Source: an uncultured Idiomarina sp.
GTDB taxonomy: Bacteria; Pseudomonadota; Gammaproteobacteria; Enterobacterales; Alteromonadaceae
Length of the DNA stretch: 64,000 nt
Assembly: GCA_946885915.1 (NCBI GenBank)
Contig: CAMPHF010000001.1
Span: 1-64,000 of the forward strand
Reading direction: 5' to 3'
Numbering within the stretch: position 1 is the stretch's first letter; each line of letters starts with the position of its first letter. The position numbers and the translations under genes were made by a program. Below the pieces are notes generated by a model that saw only the letters and a program-made list of their open reading frames with translations, was not told the origin of the DNA and ran no database searches. Positions 9,970-18,578 of this stretch are shown here, piece by piece.

Positions 9970-10983
9970 ATGAAAACAGCGTCTAACGGGGCTAGCACAG
10001 GAGCAACTAGGGTCTCACTACCATGGTTGCTTGCCGGGCTCCAAAGCGTCGGCATGTTGCTGGTGTTGGCGGGTATTCCAACTGCGACGGCTCCGGTGGT
10101 TGCGCCAACTGAGGTCAGAGCTGCAACGCTTACTTGGGAAGACGTGAATAGCGATACCACCCTCGCCAATTATGTCGCGGCGTTTCGCGAGCGGTTCGCA
10201 CAACAGCCGTCTACCCTCGAATTCCCTAACGCTACGCCTGATTGGCTCAGTGGAGCAGAAGTGCTATTTCCCCAGCACTTGCGAAAAGCAGCATCAGCAA
10301 GCACTGCGGAGACTCGCTTTGACTGCGTGCAAGTTGAGTTACCGCCAGAGCCAAGCGCAAAGCGCAAAGTGTTCAGCTTATTTGGGCAGTTCAATCAACA
10401 TCCGCTTAAGCACTTAAATTGGTGCTTTACTGGCCATTGGGATGGAACAACGCTGGCTTCCAGTAAGCGTCCAACCATTCGGTTTACCCCCATTCCAAGA
10501 GCTTATGCAAAAGCCGGCGATATTTACTTGCCAGCGGCTGCTTCGGTTGATTTGTTGGCCCATGAATTGGCTCATATTGCGGGCTTGGCGGACGAGTATG
10601 CAATGCGTACAGAGTTGGCTACGCCATTCTGTGAGGGGCGTTATCGCCATCCAAGCCTTAATGTAGTGGTGACCCAGCGCCAAATTATGACATCGGTGGA
10701 GTTGCAGCAGCTTTGGCAACGCTTACCCTGGCGTTCAGCAGTTGCCGATTGGCGTTTGCTGGGCACACGGGTGTCACAACAAGGCGAGAGTTACTGGCGG
10801 CTTGGCAGTTCGGCAGCGACCTCAGTTGGGTTATTTGCGGTCGCAACCTGCACTGAAGTGGGTAAGTTTGCTTGGCGTCCAGTGCCACAGACAACGGCCA
10901 TGCAGCACTTTGATGTGCCCCATTGGCCGGCACTTTATTTGCAGTTAATGCAGCGCTACTTGGCCGAGCAGTCTAGCCGCTAA
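9970..10983 (+). CDS. Exported HExxH metalloprotease-like protein, function unknown
   Basis: I do not recognise the family. The 337-aa protein has an N-terminal hydrophobic segment at about 17-45, likely a signal peptide or anchor, so it should act in the periplasm. Its clearest feature is HELAHIAGLADEY at 198-210: HExxH with a following GLADEY resembles the zinc site of M64-type (IgA peptidase) metalloproteases. Cysteines at 119, 152 and two further on could form disulfides in an exported protein. It starts 23 bp after nlpI on the same strand with a weak ribosome site, so co-transcription is likely. Protease activity is inferred from the motif alone. Confidence 0.6.
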   Translation: MKTASNGASTGATRVSLPWLLAGLQSVGMLLVLAGIPTATAPVVAPTEVRAATLTWEDVNSDTTLANYVAAFRERFAQQPSTLEFPNATPDWLSGAEVLFPQHLRKAASASTAETRFDCVQVELPPEPSAKRKVFSLFGQFNQHPLKHLNWCFTGHWDGTTLASSKRPTIRFTPIPRAYAKAGDIYLPAAASVDLLAHELAHIAGLADEYAMRTELATPFCEGRYRHPSLNVVVTQRQIMTSVELQQLWQRLPWRSAVADWRLLGTRVSQQGESYWRLGSSAATSVGLFAVATCTEVGKFAWRPVPQTTAMQHFDVPHWPALYLQLMQRYLAEQSSR

Positions 10984-10994
10984 CAAATCGCCAC

Positions 10995-11036
10995 GCTATT
11001 GCTAACGAGCTATTGTTAACCAGCTATGACTAATCA
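10995..11036. repeat. Three imperfect 14-bp tandem repeats
   Basis: GCTATTGCTAACGA (10995-11008), GCTATTGTTAACCA (11009-11022) and GCTATGACTAATCA (11023-11036) lie head to tail between two convergent genes, with a weaker fourth unit running into the end of the MAPEG gene. The second unit contains GTTAAC. No role is known. Confidence 0.6.
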
Positions 11037-11037
11037 G

Positions 11038-11439
11038 TTATTGAGCCGCAAAATGGGTAGCGGTTTGAGCAATCATCATCACCGGGCACAGGATAGCGAA
11101 GAACCATACCAGCGAGCGCAACTTGTCCCAGTTCGCTAAGTACAAAATGTGGTAGCTGATGCGAAGCGCAACAAAACCAATCGCTAAGTATTGGCTTTGG
11201 GCGCTCACTGTATCTGTCGCGATAACAACAAGCACCGCTGCCGCAAATAACGGAAAGGCTTCAAAGGCATTATAGTGACCAGCTACGGCGCGGGCGCCAG
11301 CGCCAGTTAAGCGGCTTTGTTGCGCACGCGGATGGCGATTATCGTAGCCATTGTCACGATTTTGGAAGTAAACCACTGGGGCTTTGGCCGCAATTGGCAG
11401 TAATCCTGCAATCAATAAACACCAAATCATAATCGCCAT
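11038..11439 (-). CDS. MAPEG family membrane protein
   Basis: The MAPEG superfamily covers small four-helix membrane proteins related to microsomal glutathione S-transferase. The 133-aa protein has four hydrophobic segments (about 3-22, 60-80, 84-102, 108-128) and the loop motif RAVAGHYNAFEAFPLF, typical of bacterial MAPEG proteins, which have no firm physiological role. It starts 13 bp after the lipA stop on the same strand and probably ends that operon. I see no terminator behind it, only the 14-bp repeats. Confidence 0.85.
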   Translation of the reverse strand: MAIMIWCLLIAGLLPIAAKAPVVYFQNRDNGYDNRHPRAQQSRLTGAGARAVAGHYNAFEAFPLFAAAVLVVIATDTVSAQSQYLAIGFVALRISYHILYLANWDKLRSLVWFFAILCPVMMIAQTATHFAAQ

Positions 11440-11452
11440 GCAACTGACTCCG

Positions 11453-12418
11453 TTACTTAACCTCTTTACCTGCTGCCTGCAAATCAGCGTGGTAAGAAGA
11501 ACGCACTAGCGGACCGCTAGCAATGTGAGAAAAGCCCATTTTCTCGCCTTCAATGCGGAACATTTCAAAATCCGCCGGATCCACGTAACGCGTAACCGGA
11601 ATATGATGACGACTTGGCTGTAAATACTGGCCAATCGTTAACATATCGACGTCATGCGCACGCAAATCACGCATCACCGCTAAAATCTCGTCATTGGTTT
11701 CACCCAAGCCAACCATTAGCCCAGACTTCGTGCGTACATCAGGCCGAGCCGCTTTGTAGCGCTGCAACAGGTCGAGCGACCATTGATAGTTAGCACCAGG
11801 GCGCGCGGCTTTGTACAAGCGCGGCACGGTTTCTAGGTTGTGGTTGAACACATCCGGTGCTTCCGCCGTCAGAATATCTAATGCAACGTCCATGCGCCCA
11901 CGGAAATCCGGCACTAAGATTTCGACCTGGATGCCCGGGCTATGCGCACGAATTTCGCGGACACAATCGGCAAAGTGTTGGGCTCCACCATCACGCAAGT
12001 CATCACGGTCGACAGAGGTAATCACCACATATTTTACTTTCATGTCCGCAATGGTCACGCCAAGCTTCACTGCTTCATCAGGATCTGGTGCGAGCGGGCG
12101 GCCATGGGCCACATCGCAAAACGGGCAGCGACGGGTACAGATAGCGCCTAAAATCATAAAGGTGGCGGTGCCATGATTAAAGCATTCAGGCAAATTGGGG
12201 CAGGAGGCCTCTTCACAGACCGAATGCAAACCATGCTTGCGCATGGCTTGTTTGATCTCATCGATACGTTGGGTTGAAGCAGGCAATTTCACCTTCAGCC
12301 ATGACGGTTTGCGGAGCATTTGATCACGTTCGGTCGGTACAATTTTGACCGGAATTAATGCCATTTTGTCGGCATCACGGAGTTTTACACCGGGCTCTAC
12401 TCTAACTGGCTTTGACAT
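11453..12418 (-). CDS. lipA: Lipoyl synthase LipA
   Basis: LipA is a radical-SAM enzyme that inserts two sulfurs into protein-bound octanoyl groups to make lipoyl cofactors. The 321-aa protein has the auxiliary cluster cysteines C68, C73 and C79 and the radical-SAM CxxxCxxC at C94, C98 and C101, the same numbering as E. coli LipA. The ATG at 12418 is chosen because it gives this exact family length; an upstream extension to 12523 would overlap lipB widely and add unrelated residues. It overlaps the lipB end by 17 bp. Confidence 0.96.
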   Translation of the reverse strand: MSKPVRVEPGVKLRDADKMALIPVKIVPTERDQMLRKPSWLKVKLPASTQRIDEIKQAMRKHGLHSVCEEASCPNLPECFNHGTATFMILGAICTRRCPFCDVAHGRPLAPDPDEAVKLGVTIADMKVKYVVITSVDRDDLRDGGAQHFADCVREIRAHSPGIQVEILVPDFRGRMDVALDILTAEAPDVFNHNLETVPRLYKAARPGANYQWSLDLLQRYKAARPDVRTKSGLMVGLGETNDEILAVMRDLRAHDVDMLTIGQYLQPSRHHIPVTRYVDPADFEMFRIEGEKMGFSHIASGPLVRSSYHADLQAAGKEVK

Positions 12419-13100
12419 AATACGGGTCGAGTCCTGTTTGTTGAATGAGTTGCTGATAACCGAGTTGTCGCGCGAACTCAGTAGTAATTTTTTCGGCGGC
12501 GCTAGCGACTGAAGCGGGGCCATTTAAGGCTTTAGTTTGCACCATTTGTAAGCCTGCATAGCCGCATGGATTGATCCGCAGAAAAGGACTTAAATCCATG
12601 TCGACATTGAGCGCCAAACCATGGAACGAACAGCCCCGTCGAATTCTTAATCCTAATGAGCAGACTTTATCATCGTTAACATATACACCGGGCGCATCGG
12701 ATTTTGCGGCGGCTTCAATGTTGTAGCTGGCAAGTACCGCAATCACGGTATTTTCAATGGCATTTACGAGCTGACGTACGCCTAGCTTACGGCGCCGCAG
12801 ATCAATTAAAAAGTATGCCACCAACTGGCCAGGGCCGTGATAAGTGACTTGGCCACCGCGATCGACTTGCACCACGGGAATATCACCTGCCGCAAGAATA
12901 TGCTCGGCTTTGCCCGCTTGCCCTTGGGTAAATACGGGGTCGTGCTCTAGTAACCACAATTCATCAGCAGCATCTGCGTCACGCGCATCGGTAAATTGCT
13001 GCATGGCTTTCCAGATAGGCTCATAGGCTTGCCGGCCAAGCTCACGTACGACCAAAATATCGGCAGTGCTGGTTGCAGGTTCTGTTGTTGCTGTCATCAT
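12402..13100 (-). CDS. lipB: Octanoyl-ACP:protein N-octanoyltransferase LipB
   Basis: LipB moves octanoate from acyl carrier protein to lipoyl domains, the step before LipA. The 232-aa protein has [16 protein letters not shown], the catalytic Lys145 in [10 protein letters not shown], and the catalytic Cys179 in INPCGYAG. Two start codons are adjacent (13100 and 13097). No Shine-Dalgarno is visible; instead a promoter-like TATAAT sits only 8 bases upstream. It overlaps lipA at its 3' end and follows ybeD by 22 bp. Confidence 0.95.
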   Translation of the reverse strand: MMTATTEPATSTADILVVRELGRQAYEPIWKAMQQFTDARDADAADELWLLEHDPVFTQGQAGKAEHILAAGDIPVVQVDRGGQVTYHGPGQLVAYFLIDLRRRKLGVRQLVNAIENTVIAVLASYNIEAAAKSDAPGVYVNDDKVCSLGLRIRRGCSFHGLALNVDMDLSPFLRINPCGYAGLQMVQTKALNGPASVASAAEKITTEFARQLGYQQLIQQTGLDPYYVKAS

Positions 13101-13107
13101 GGGTGCA

Positions 13108-13135
13108 ATTATAACCTATTGCTTAGAGTACGTAA
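13108..13135 (-). promoter_or_regulatory. Promoter-like site immediately upstream of lipB
   Basis: On the minus strand TTACGT (13135-13130) and TATAAT (13113-13108) are separated by 16 bp. The -10 is a perfect consensus, and the expected transcription start is at or next to the lipB ATG at 13100, which would make a leaderless or nearly leaderless mRNA. Confidence 0.45.
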
Positions 13136-13389
13136 CGCACGTCTTCAAGATCAGCCAAGCTCCGATAAAGGGTTTCGATGTGGGTTTGGCTTTCTACCTT
13201 TACACTAATCGACACCGAGTGATAGTTGCCTTTGCTGCTTGGCTTTACGGTTGGACTGTAGTCACCGGGTGCATGTTGCTGGCAAACGGCAACTACTTGA
13301 TCAGGCAAACTGGGTGAGGCAACGCCCATCACTTTAAAGGTAAAATGGCAGGGAAACTCTACTAACTCATCGAATTTAGTTTTTTGCAT
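13123..13389 (-). CDS. ybeD: YbeD/UPF0250 family protein
   Basis: YbeD is a small ACT-like cytoplasmic protein that sits beside lipB in many gammaproteobacteria; its biochemical role is not settled. The 88-aa protein matches E. coli YbeD through [11 protein letters not shown], the DQVVAV helix and the invariant [20 protein letters not shown]. The ATG at 13389 gives the family N-terminus ([13 protein letters not shown]). It overlaps the upstream aminotransferase end by 14 bp, so translation is probably coupled. Confidence 0.95.
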   Translation of the reverse strand: MQKTKFDELVEFPCHFTFKVMGVASPSLPDQVVAVCQQHAPGDYSPTVKPSSKGNYHSVSISVKVESQTHIETLYRSLADLEDVRYVL

Positions 13390-14245
13390 CCGGTCGGTCT
13401 CCCTTGATTGGATCAGCATGAATTTGTGCAGCTGCATACTCGCATAAACGTTGGGTCAGCGGACCCACCGTGCCTGTGCCTATAAGTTTATCATCAATTT
13501 GGTACACGGGCTGAATGACGCGACTTGAACTGGTGAGGAAACACTCATCAGCTTGATAGGCAGCGCTGAGCGAAATACTCGTCTCCTGCACTGATATATG
13601 GTTTGCGCGGGCTAATTCAATGATCCAGTCACGGGTTATTCCCGCCAGGATCTGTTGGTCAGCAGGTGGGGTGAATAACACGCCGTCGCGCACAAAAAAA
13701 TAATTGCAGGCCGAACCTTCGGTCACCTGTTGTTCCCGATGCAACAGCGCTTCGCCGACGCCTTGGTGTTGCGCTGCCTGTTTAATGAGCGTTGCGCCGA
13801 GTAAACTGATGCCTTTAATATCGCCACGTTGCCACCGAAAATCGCTCATGCTCACCACCCGAATCGGGGCGGGCACCACTATTGGCGGAGGAGAGGCTTG
13901 CGCGCACATAAATAGGGTCGGTCGCAGTGGCTGAGTTGGCAAATGACTGCGCTGCACATCGCTACCGCGGGTGACTTGCAAGTACACCAGGCCCCACTGC
14001 AGTTGCTGCTGGGCAATTAATTGGTTCAGCAGGGTAGGTAGCTGCGCGTACTCTGGTAACTCAATGGCAACGGCGGCTAGCGACCGCGCCAGGCGTTCTA
14101 AGTGAGCTACGGCTAGGAATAACTTTCCGGCATATACCGGAATCACTTCGTATACGCCATCGCCAAATAAAAAACCTCGGTCAAATACTGAGACCGAGGC
14201 TTCTGCTGCCGCTATCCAGCGGCCATTGAGATATACCATATTCAT
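13376..14245 (-). CDS. Class IV aminotransferase, probable D-amino-acid transaminase
   Basis: Fold type IV PLP aminotransferases of this group interconvert D-alanine and D-glutamate with their keto acids. The 289-aa protein has the N-terminal YLNGRW and [13 protein letters not shown] motifs, the probable PLP lysine in [10 protein letters not shown], and [10 protein letters not shown] and LAGITRDW near the phosphate-binding region. Its place between dacA (which releases D-Ala) and ybeD-lipB fits D-amino-acid metabolism in wall recycling. A branched-chain or aminodeoxychorismate-lyase function cannot be excluded from sequence alone. Confidence 0.82.
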   Translation of the reverse strand: MNMVYLNGRWIAAAEASVSVFDRGFLFGDGVYEVIPVYAGKLFLAVAHLERLARSLAAVAIELPEYAQLPTLLNQLIAQQQLQWGLVYLQVTRGSDVQRSHLPTQPLRPTLFMCAQASPPPIVVPAPIRVVSMSDFRWQRGDIKGISLLGATLIKQAAQHQGVGEALLHREQQVTEGSACNYFFVRDGVLFTPPADQQILAGITRDWIIELARANHISVQETSISLSAAYQADECFLTSSSRVIQPVYQIDDKLIGTGTVGPLTQRLCEYAAAQIHADPIKGDRPDAKN

Positions 14246-14270
14246 GTTATGGACTGGTTACTCTGACGGT

Positions 14271-15431
14271 TTAGTTGTCCGCGAATTTCTTTTTCACGTA
14301 ATCAGTGAAACGTTTAAAAATGCTGCCTTGCTCTACCGCATGTAAAGTCACCAGCGGAAAGCTTTGAATATCTTCGCCATCAAGTTGTAAATAAACACTA
14401 CCGACCACAGTGCCTTTCTCAATTGGTGCCTGCAAGGCTTCGTTTAATTCAAAGTTGGCTTGCAAATTATCACGCTGGCCCCGCGGTAAAGTAATGACGA
14501 CATCTTCCATCACACCAAGCTCAACGTTATCTAAGTTACCGCCCCAAATGCGGTGTGAAACAAAACTATCGCCAGCATTATAGGCTGTGACGGTTTCATA
14601 GTAACGGAAGCCGTAGTTGAGTAACTTTTTACTTTCAACTTTTCGTGCTTGTTCACTGCTAGTGCCCATCACCACGGCGATAAATCGTGTCTCACCCTCT
14701 ATCGCAGAGGACACAAGGCTGTATCCCGCCTCGCTGGTATGGCCGGTTTTAATTCCATCAACATTTAAACTACGGTCCCACAATAAGCTATTGCGGTTGT
14801 ACTGTTTGATGTTGTTAAAAGTGAATGAGCGTTCGGAATAAAGTTTGTATTCCTCGGGCGTATCTTTGATTAACGCCGACGCTAAAATCGCCATATCACG
14901 CGCCGTAGTGTATTGCTCTGGATCTGGTAAGCCGTGGCTGTTCGCAAAGTGGGTACCGGTCATACCCAACTCGCGGGCATAGGCGTTCATCAGGTCAGCA
15001 AAGGCTTCTTCACTGCCGGCAATATGCTCGGCCATTGCGACACAGGCGTCATTACCAGATGACACTATAATGCCTAAGTTCAGGTCAGCTACTGACACTT
15101 GTTTACCCACTTCAATGAACATTTTTGATGATTCAGGGAAGTTTTTTGCCCACGCACGTTCGCTTACTGTGACTAAATCTGTGGGTTGAATACGGCCTGC
15201 CAACATTTCACGACCGACAATGTAGCTGGTCATCATTTTAGTTAAACTTGCAGGTGCTAAGCGTTCATCAGGATTAGATTCTGAAATCACCTTGCCGGTA
15301 GTGTAGTCAATTAAAATGTGACCGTTGGCGTTAATGCTTGGTGGCTCAGGTACAACCGCTGCCGCCAATGCCTGAGAGGAGGCAAACGCGAAAATAAATA
15401 CGGTAACGAAAAAACGAAATTGACTTAACAT
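14271..15431 (-). CDS. dacA: D-alanyl-D-alanine carboxypeptidase (PBP5/6 type)
   Basis: DacA removes the terminal D-Ala from peptidoglycan stem peptides in the periplasm. The 386-aa protein has a signal peptide ending near residue 24 (ALA-AAV), the active-site S62LTK65, S125GN127 and K228TG triads of penicillin-binding proteins, a C-terminal beta domain, and an amphipathic C-terminal helix (FKRFTDYVKKKF) that anchors PBP5 to the inner membrane. It has a good promoter in the gap after rlpA. The aminotransferase starts 25 bp downstream. Confidence 0.96.
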   Translation of the reverse strand: MLSQFRFFVTVFIFAFASSQALAAAVVPEPPSINANGHILIDYTTGKVISESNPDERLAPASLTKMMTSYIVGREMLAGRIQPTDLVTVSERAWAKNFPESSKMFIEVGKQVSVADLNLGIIVSSGNDACVAMAEHIAGSEEAFADLMNAYARELGMTGTHFANSHGLPDPEQYTTARDMAILASALIKDTPEEYKLYSERSFTFNNIKQYNRNSLLWDRSLNVDGIKTGHTSEAGYSLVSSAIEGETRFIAVVMGTSSEQARKVESKKLLNYGFRYYETVTAYNAGDSFVSHRIWGGNLDNVELGVMEDVVITLPRGQRDNLQANFELNEALQAPIEKGTVVGSVYLQLDGEDIQSFPLVTLHAVEQGSIFKRFTDYVKKKFADN

Positions 15432-15486
15432 GATTACTGTCTCTGTCGGTTAGTAGTTGCAAAAATAGGGCAAATTGGCGGCGCCG

Positions 15487-15514
15487 ATTATAACACCATC
15501 ACCGCTAATGATAA
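15487..15514 (-). promoter_or_regulatory. Candidate promoter of dacA
   Basis: On the minus strand TTATCA (15514-15509) and TATAAT (15492-15487) are separated by 16 bp. It lies in the rlpA-dacA gap, giving a leader of about 50 nt before the dacA ATG. Confidence 0.6.
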
Positions 15515-15520
15515 CCCGTT

Positions 15521-16441
15521 CTATGGCGCAATGACGCGAAAAACACCGTTATAGCCATAGGCTTTCAGTTGTTCGATTAAGCCATTAGTTGCTGAACTGG
15601 CAACGGGGCCAAGCATCAGTCGATATAGACCATCATTTGGCGCAGTGGTTGCGGGTAGTTGCAGGAGTTGCGATAAAGCGTCGGCTTCTTGCTGCAAGCG
15701 GTTAAGATCTGAGCTTGCCATGACTTGTAGATAAAAAAGTTCGCCAGCTTCTGGCGGCACGGTATTTTCGGTCTCATTCACTACCACATTCTCTGCTGCT
15801 ATCGCCGCCACGCTGCTGGTTGTGGAGGGTGCCGCAGAAGCGTTCGGCGCCGGCGCGGCTGCGTTAGCTAAGGCGAGTGGCGTTAACGTAGGTTCGACCG
15901 TTTCAATTTTAACTTGAGCCGTGCCCGTATCTACCACCCCAATTTTGAAGGCGGCAGCATAAGAAAGATCTAAGACCCGATCACCGTGAAATGGACCACG
16001 GTCATTCACCCGCACAATCACCGATTTTTGGTTACTTAAATTAGTCACGCGAACGTAGCTGGGTAACGGCAACGTTTTATGGGCGGCCGACATGCTAAAC
16101 ATATCGTAAAACTCACCATTCGCGGTTAAATGACCATGAAATTTGCGACCATACCAAGAGGCTACGCCGACTTCTTCATAATGATGATCGGGGTCTAGAA
16201 TATCGTAGGTCTGGCCAAACAATTCATAAGTGCGATTGCCTTGGCGACTGACAGGCTCTGCGCGCGGAACGGCATCACGCAGCTCAGTCACTGTCGGTGT
16301 GCGCAACGGCGGCGCATCGTTACGCATTTTGTAGCGCCCGGCGTTAGGCCCAGTGGCGCTGCTACAGCCGACCATGCTAATCAGCAGCAGCGTGACCATA
16401 GCGGGGCGCATGCTTTGGCAGTGCGAAAGCAACCGTGACAT
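15521..16441 (-). CDS. rlpA: Septal ring lytic transglycosylase RlpA (DPBB and SPOR domains)
   Basis: RlpA is an outer-membrane lipoprotein; in Pseudomonas it cleaves naked glycan strands at the septum. The protein has a signal peptide with lipobox MVGC (about Cys26), a double-psi beta-barrel domain at about 80-180 (GVASWYGRKFHG, TANGEFYDM, VRVNDRGPFHGDRVLDLS), a low-complexity Ala/Ser linker, and a C-terminal SPOR domain (about 225-305, FYLQVMASSDL) that binds septal peptidoglycan. The ATG at 16441 is preferred to the TTG at 16447. It follows the mltB stop by 6 bp. Confidence 0.94.
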   Translation of the reverse strand: MSRLLSHCQSMRPAMVTLLLISMVGCSSATGPNAGRYKMRNDAPPLRTPTVTELRDAVPRAEPVSRQGNRTYELFGQTYDILDPDHHYEEVGVASWYGRKFHGHLTANGEFYDMFSMSAAHKTLPLPSYVRVTNLSNQKSVIVRVNDRGPFHGDRVLDLSYAAAFKIGVVDTGTAQVKIETVEPTLTPLALANAAAPAPNASAAPSTTSSVAAIAAENVVVNETENTVPPEAGELFYLQVMASSDLNRLQQEADALSQLLQLPATTAPNDGLYRLMLGPVASSATNGLIEQLKAYGYNGVFRVIAP

Positions 16442-16447
16442 GACCAA

Positions 16448-17443
16448 TTATTCCGCGGTTGTTAGCGTGGCTTGTTGGGTAAACGCCGACGCAATAGACT
16501 GACTTAACTCATATACTGCCATGGCATATAGCGGGCTATGATTATAGCGTGTAATAACATAAAAGTTAGGCAGTGTGAGCCAATATTGACGACCATCGGC
16601 CGCTTCCATGTTCAACACTCGCACCGGTGTGTCAGCACTAACTTGCGCTGGAATATCCTTAACTCCGGCTGCTGCTAGATCCGTTACCCGTTGGCTTGGT
16701 TTGAGCGGGGTTTCCAATACAGCTTCAGGCGCTGAGGAGAGCTTAAAACTAACAGGTTCGCCGGGTTGCCAGCCATGTTCGCGGAAGTAATTGGCGACGC
16801 TACCAATGGCGTCAATCGGATTGTTAAGCAAATCACGCACACCATCACCATCAAAATCCACGGCGTAGTGGCGATAGCTTGAGGAAATAAATTGGCCCCA
16901 GCCCATCGCACCTGCGTAGGAACCTTTAATCGCGAGGGGGTCTAACGACTCTTCGGCCGTGAGTAACATGAACTGTTCAAGTTCGCTGCGGAAAAAGGTT
17001 TGGCGTGGTGGATAGTGAAAGCCAAGGGTATACAGCGCATCCAGTACTTTATAGTTACCGGTATAGTTACCGTAGAAGGTTTCAACGCCGATAATAGCGA
17101 CGATCATTTCTGCAGGTACGCCATATTCAGCTTCCGCGCGCGCTAGTTCAGCTTGATAGGTTTGCCAAAATTTTACGCCCGCGTTAATCCGCTTTTCGGT
17201 AAGAAAGATTGGATAGTATTGGTGCCATGGTTTGGCTTCCCATGGGCGCTGAATGGCGGCTAGTACGTCTTCGTTGAGTTTGGCTTGGCCCAGTAGTTGT
17301 TCGACTTTTTTTGCATCAATACCGTGCTCGGTCACCATTTTTTGCGTAAATGCATCAACCTCAGCAGGGGGGCTGGCTTGTGCACCAACTGTCATTAAAC
17401 TCAAGCAAAGTAAGGCGGCAACAGAGCCTTGTTGTAAGCGCAT
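16448..17443 (-). CDS. mltB: Membrane-bound lytic murein transglycosylase B
   Basis: MltB cleaves glycan strands to form 1,6-anhydromuropeptides. The 331-aa protein has a signal peptide ending around residue 24 and the family-103 catalytic region: IIGVETFYGNYTG with the catalytic Glu, SYAGAMGWGQFISSSYRHYAVDFDGDG and the D-rich calcium-like loop. I see no lipobox Cys, so it may be soluble periplasmic (SltB-like) despite the name. The ATG at 17443 is chosen for AAGGA 7 nt upstream; a reading from 17467 would add eight residues. The rodA-mltB-rlpA-dacA order is also found in Pseudomonas. Confidence 0.92.
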   Translation of the reverse strand: MRLQQGSVAALLCLSLMTVGAQASPPAEVDAFTQKMVTEHGIDAKKVEQLLGQAKLNEDVLAAIQRPWEAKPWHQYYPIFLTEKRINAGVKFWQTYQAELARAEAEYGVPAEMIVAIIGVETFYGNYTGNYKVLDALYTLGFHYPPRQTFFRSELEQFMLLTAEESLDPLAIKGSYAGAMGWGQFISSSYRHYAVDFDGDGVRDLLNNPIDAIGSVANYFREHGWQPGEPVSFKLSSAPEAVLETPLKPSQRVTDLAAAGVKDIPAQVSADTPVRVLNMEAADGRQYWLTLPNFYVITRYNHSPLYAMAVYELSQSIASAFTQQATLTTAE

Positions 17444-17459
17444 AGTAAAATCCTTGTTA

Positions 17460-18578
17460 TTATTCACCGCGCATGACTAAGCGGCGGTGGGTAGCGATAC
17501 TCATGAGCATGCCAAAACCGGCCATCAGCGTGACCATGGAAGTACCACCATAGCTAATGAGGGGTAAGGGTACCCCGACCACTGGCAAGAGTCCCGACAC
17601 CATACCAATATTTACAAATACATAGACAAAGAAGGTGAGGGTTAGTGCGCCTGCTAAAAGTTTTTCAAAGGCGCTTTGCGCGCGCAACGCGAAACTAAAG
17701 CAACGTAAAACCACAAAACCATACAAGGCCAGGAGTAAGACCACGCCGATTAAACCAAATTCCTCACTGAATACCGAAAAAATAAAATCGGTATGGCGCT
17801 CGGGTAGAAATTCCAGCTGCGACTGGGTGCCATGCAGCCAACCTTTACCCTCGATGCCGCCCGAGCCAATCGCTATTTTAGATTGAATAATGTGGTAACC
17901 AGAGCCGAGCGGATCGCTCTCAGGATTCAAAAAAGTGAGGACGCGCTGGCGTTGGTAATCACGCATCAGAAATAGCCAAAGGATCGGCAAGAAAGCCGCC
18001 AAACCAATACAACACACAGTAATTAAGCGCCAACTCATACCGGCTAGGAAAATGACGAAAAGTCCGGCGCTTGCGATCAGGATAGAGGTGCCCAAATCGG
18101 GTTGTTTCGCGATCATCAAGGTTGGGACTAGAACCAACATCACGGCGACCAGTAAACGAGTAAACGACGGGGGGATACCGTGTTCAGAAATGAACCATGC
18201 AATCATCATCGGTACCGCAAGTTTCATAATTTCTGAGGGCTGAATCGTCATCACACCAATATCTAGCCATCGTTGTGCGCCTTTCGCACTTTCACCGAAC
18301 AACAGTACGCCCAGCAATAAGGCAACGCCGAGCGTAAACAGCGGCAGAGCAAAGCGTTGTAGCGTTGGCGGGGGAATTTGTGCGACGACAAATAACACCA
18401 CCATAGATAGAGCAATGCGTAGCGCCTGTCGTTCAACGAGCGCAATATCTTGGCCACCCGCACTATAAATGACGATTAAACTGAGTGCTGCGAGAGTCAA
18501 CAAGGCCAACAGTAATGGACCATCTAGGTGCAATTTCTGTAATAAGGGGTGGCGCTGACGTTCTTGGCTAGTTTGCAT
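17460..18578 (-). CDS. rodA: Rod-shape peptidoglycan polymerase RodA
   Basis: RodA is the SEDS-family glycosyltransferase of the elongasome, working with PBP2. The 372-aa protein is polytopic with about ten hydrophobic segments and carries the SEDS motifs AQRWLDIGVMTIQPSEIMKL, KQPDLGTS and, near the C-terminus, GVPLPLISYGGTSM. It overlaps the mrdA end by 11 bp, so the two partners are translated from one transcript. Confidence 0.96.
   Translation of the reverse strand: MQTSQERQRHPLLQKLHLDGPLLLALLTLAALSLIVIYSAGGQDIALVERQALRIALSMVVLFVVAQIPPPTLQRFALPLFTLGVALLLGVLLFGESAKGAQRWLDIGVMTIQPSEIMKLAVPMMIAWFISEHGIPPSFTRLLVAVMLVLVPTLMIAKQPDLGTSILIASAGLFVIFLAGMSWRLITVCCIGLAAFLPILWLFLMRDYQRQRVLTFLNPESDPLGSGYHIIQSKIAIGSGGIEGKGWLHGTQSQLEFLPERHTDFIFSVFSEEFGLIGVVLLLALYGFVVLRCFSFALRAQSAFEKLLAGALTLTFFVYVFVNIGMVSGLLPVVGVPLPLISYGGTSMVTLMAGFGMLMSIATHRRLVMRGE

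Noticed and set aside
12419..12523. N-terminal extension of lipA
   Set aside because: It lies inside lipB and adds 35 non-homologous residues; starting at 12418 gives exactly the E. coli cysteine numbering.
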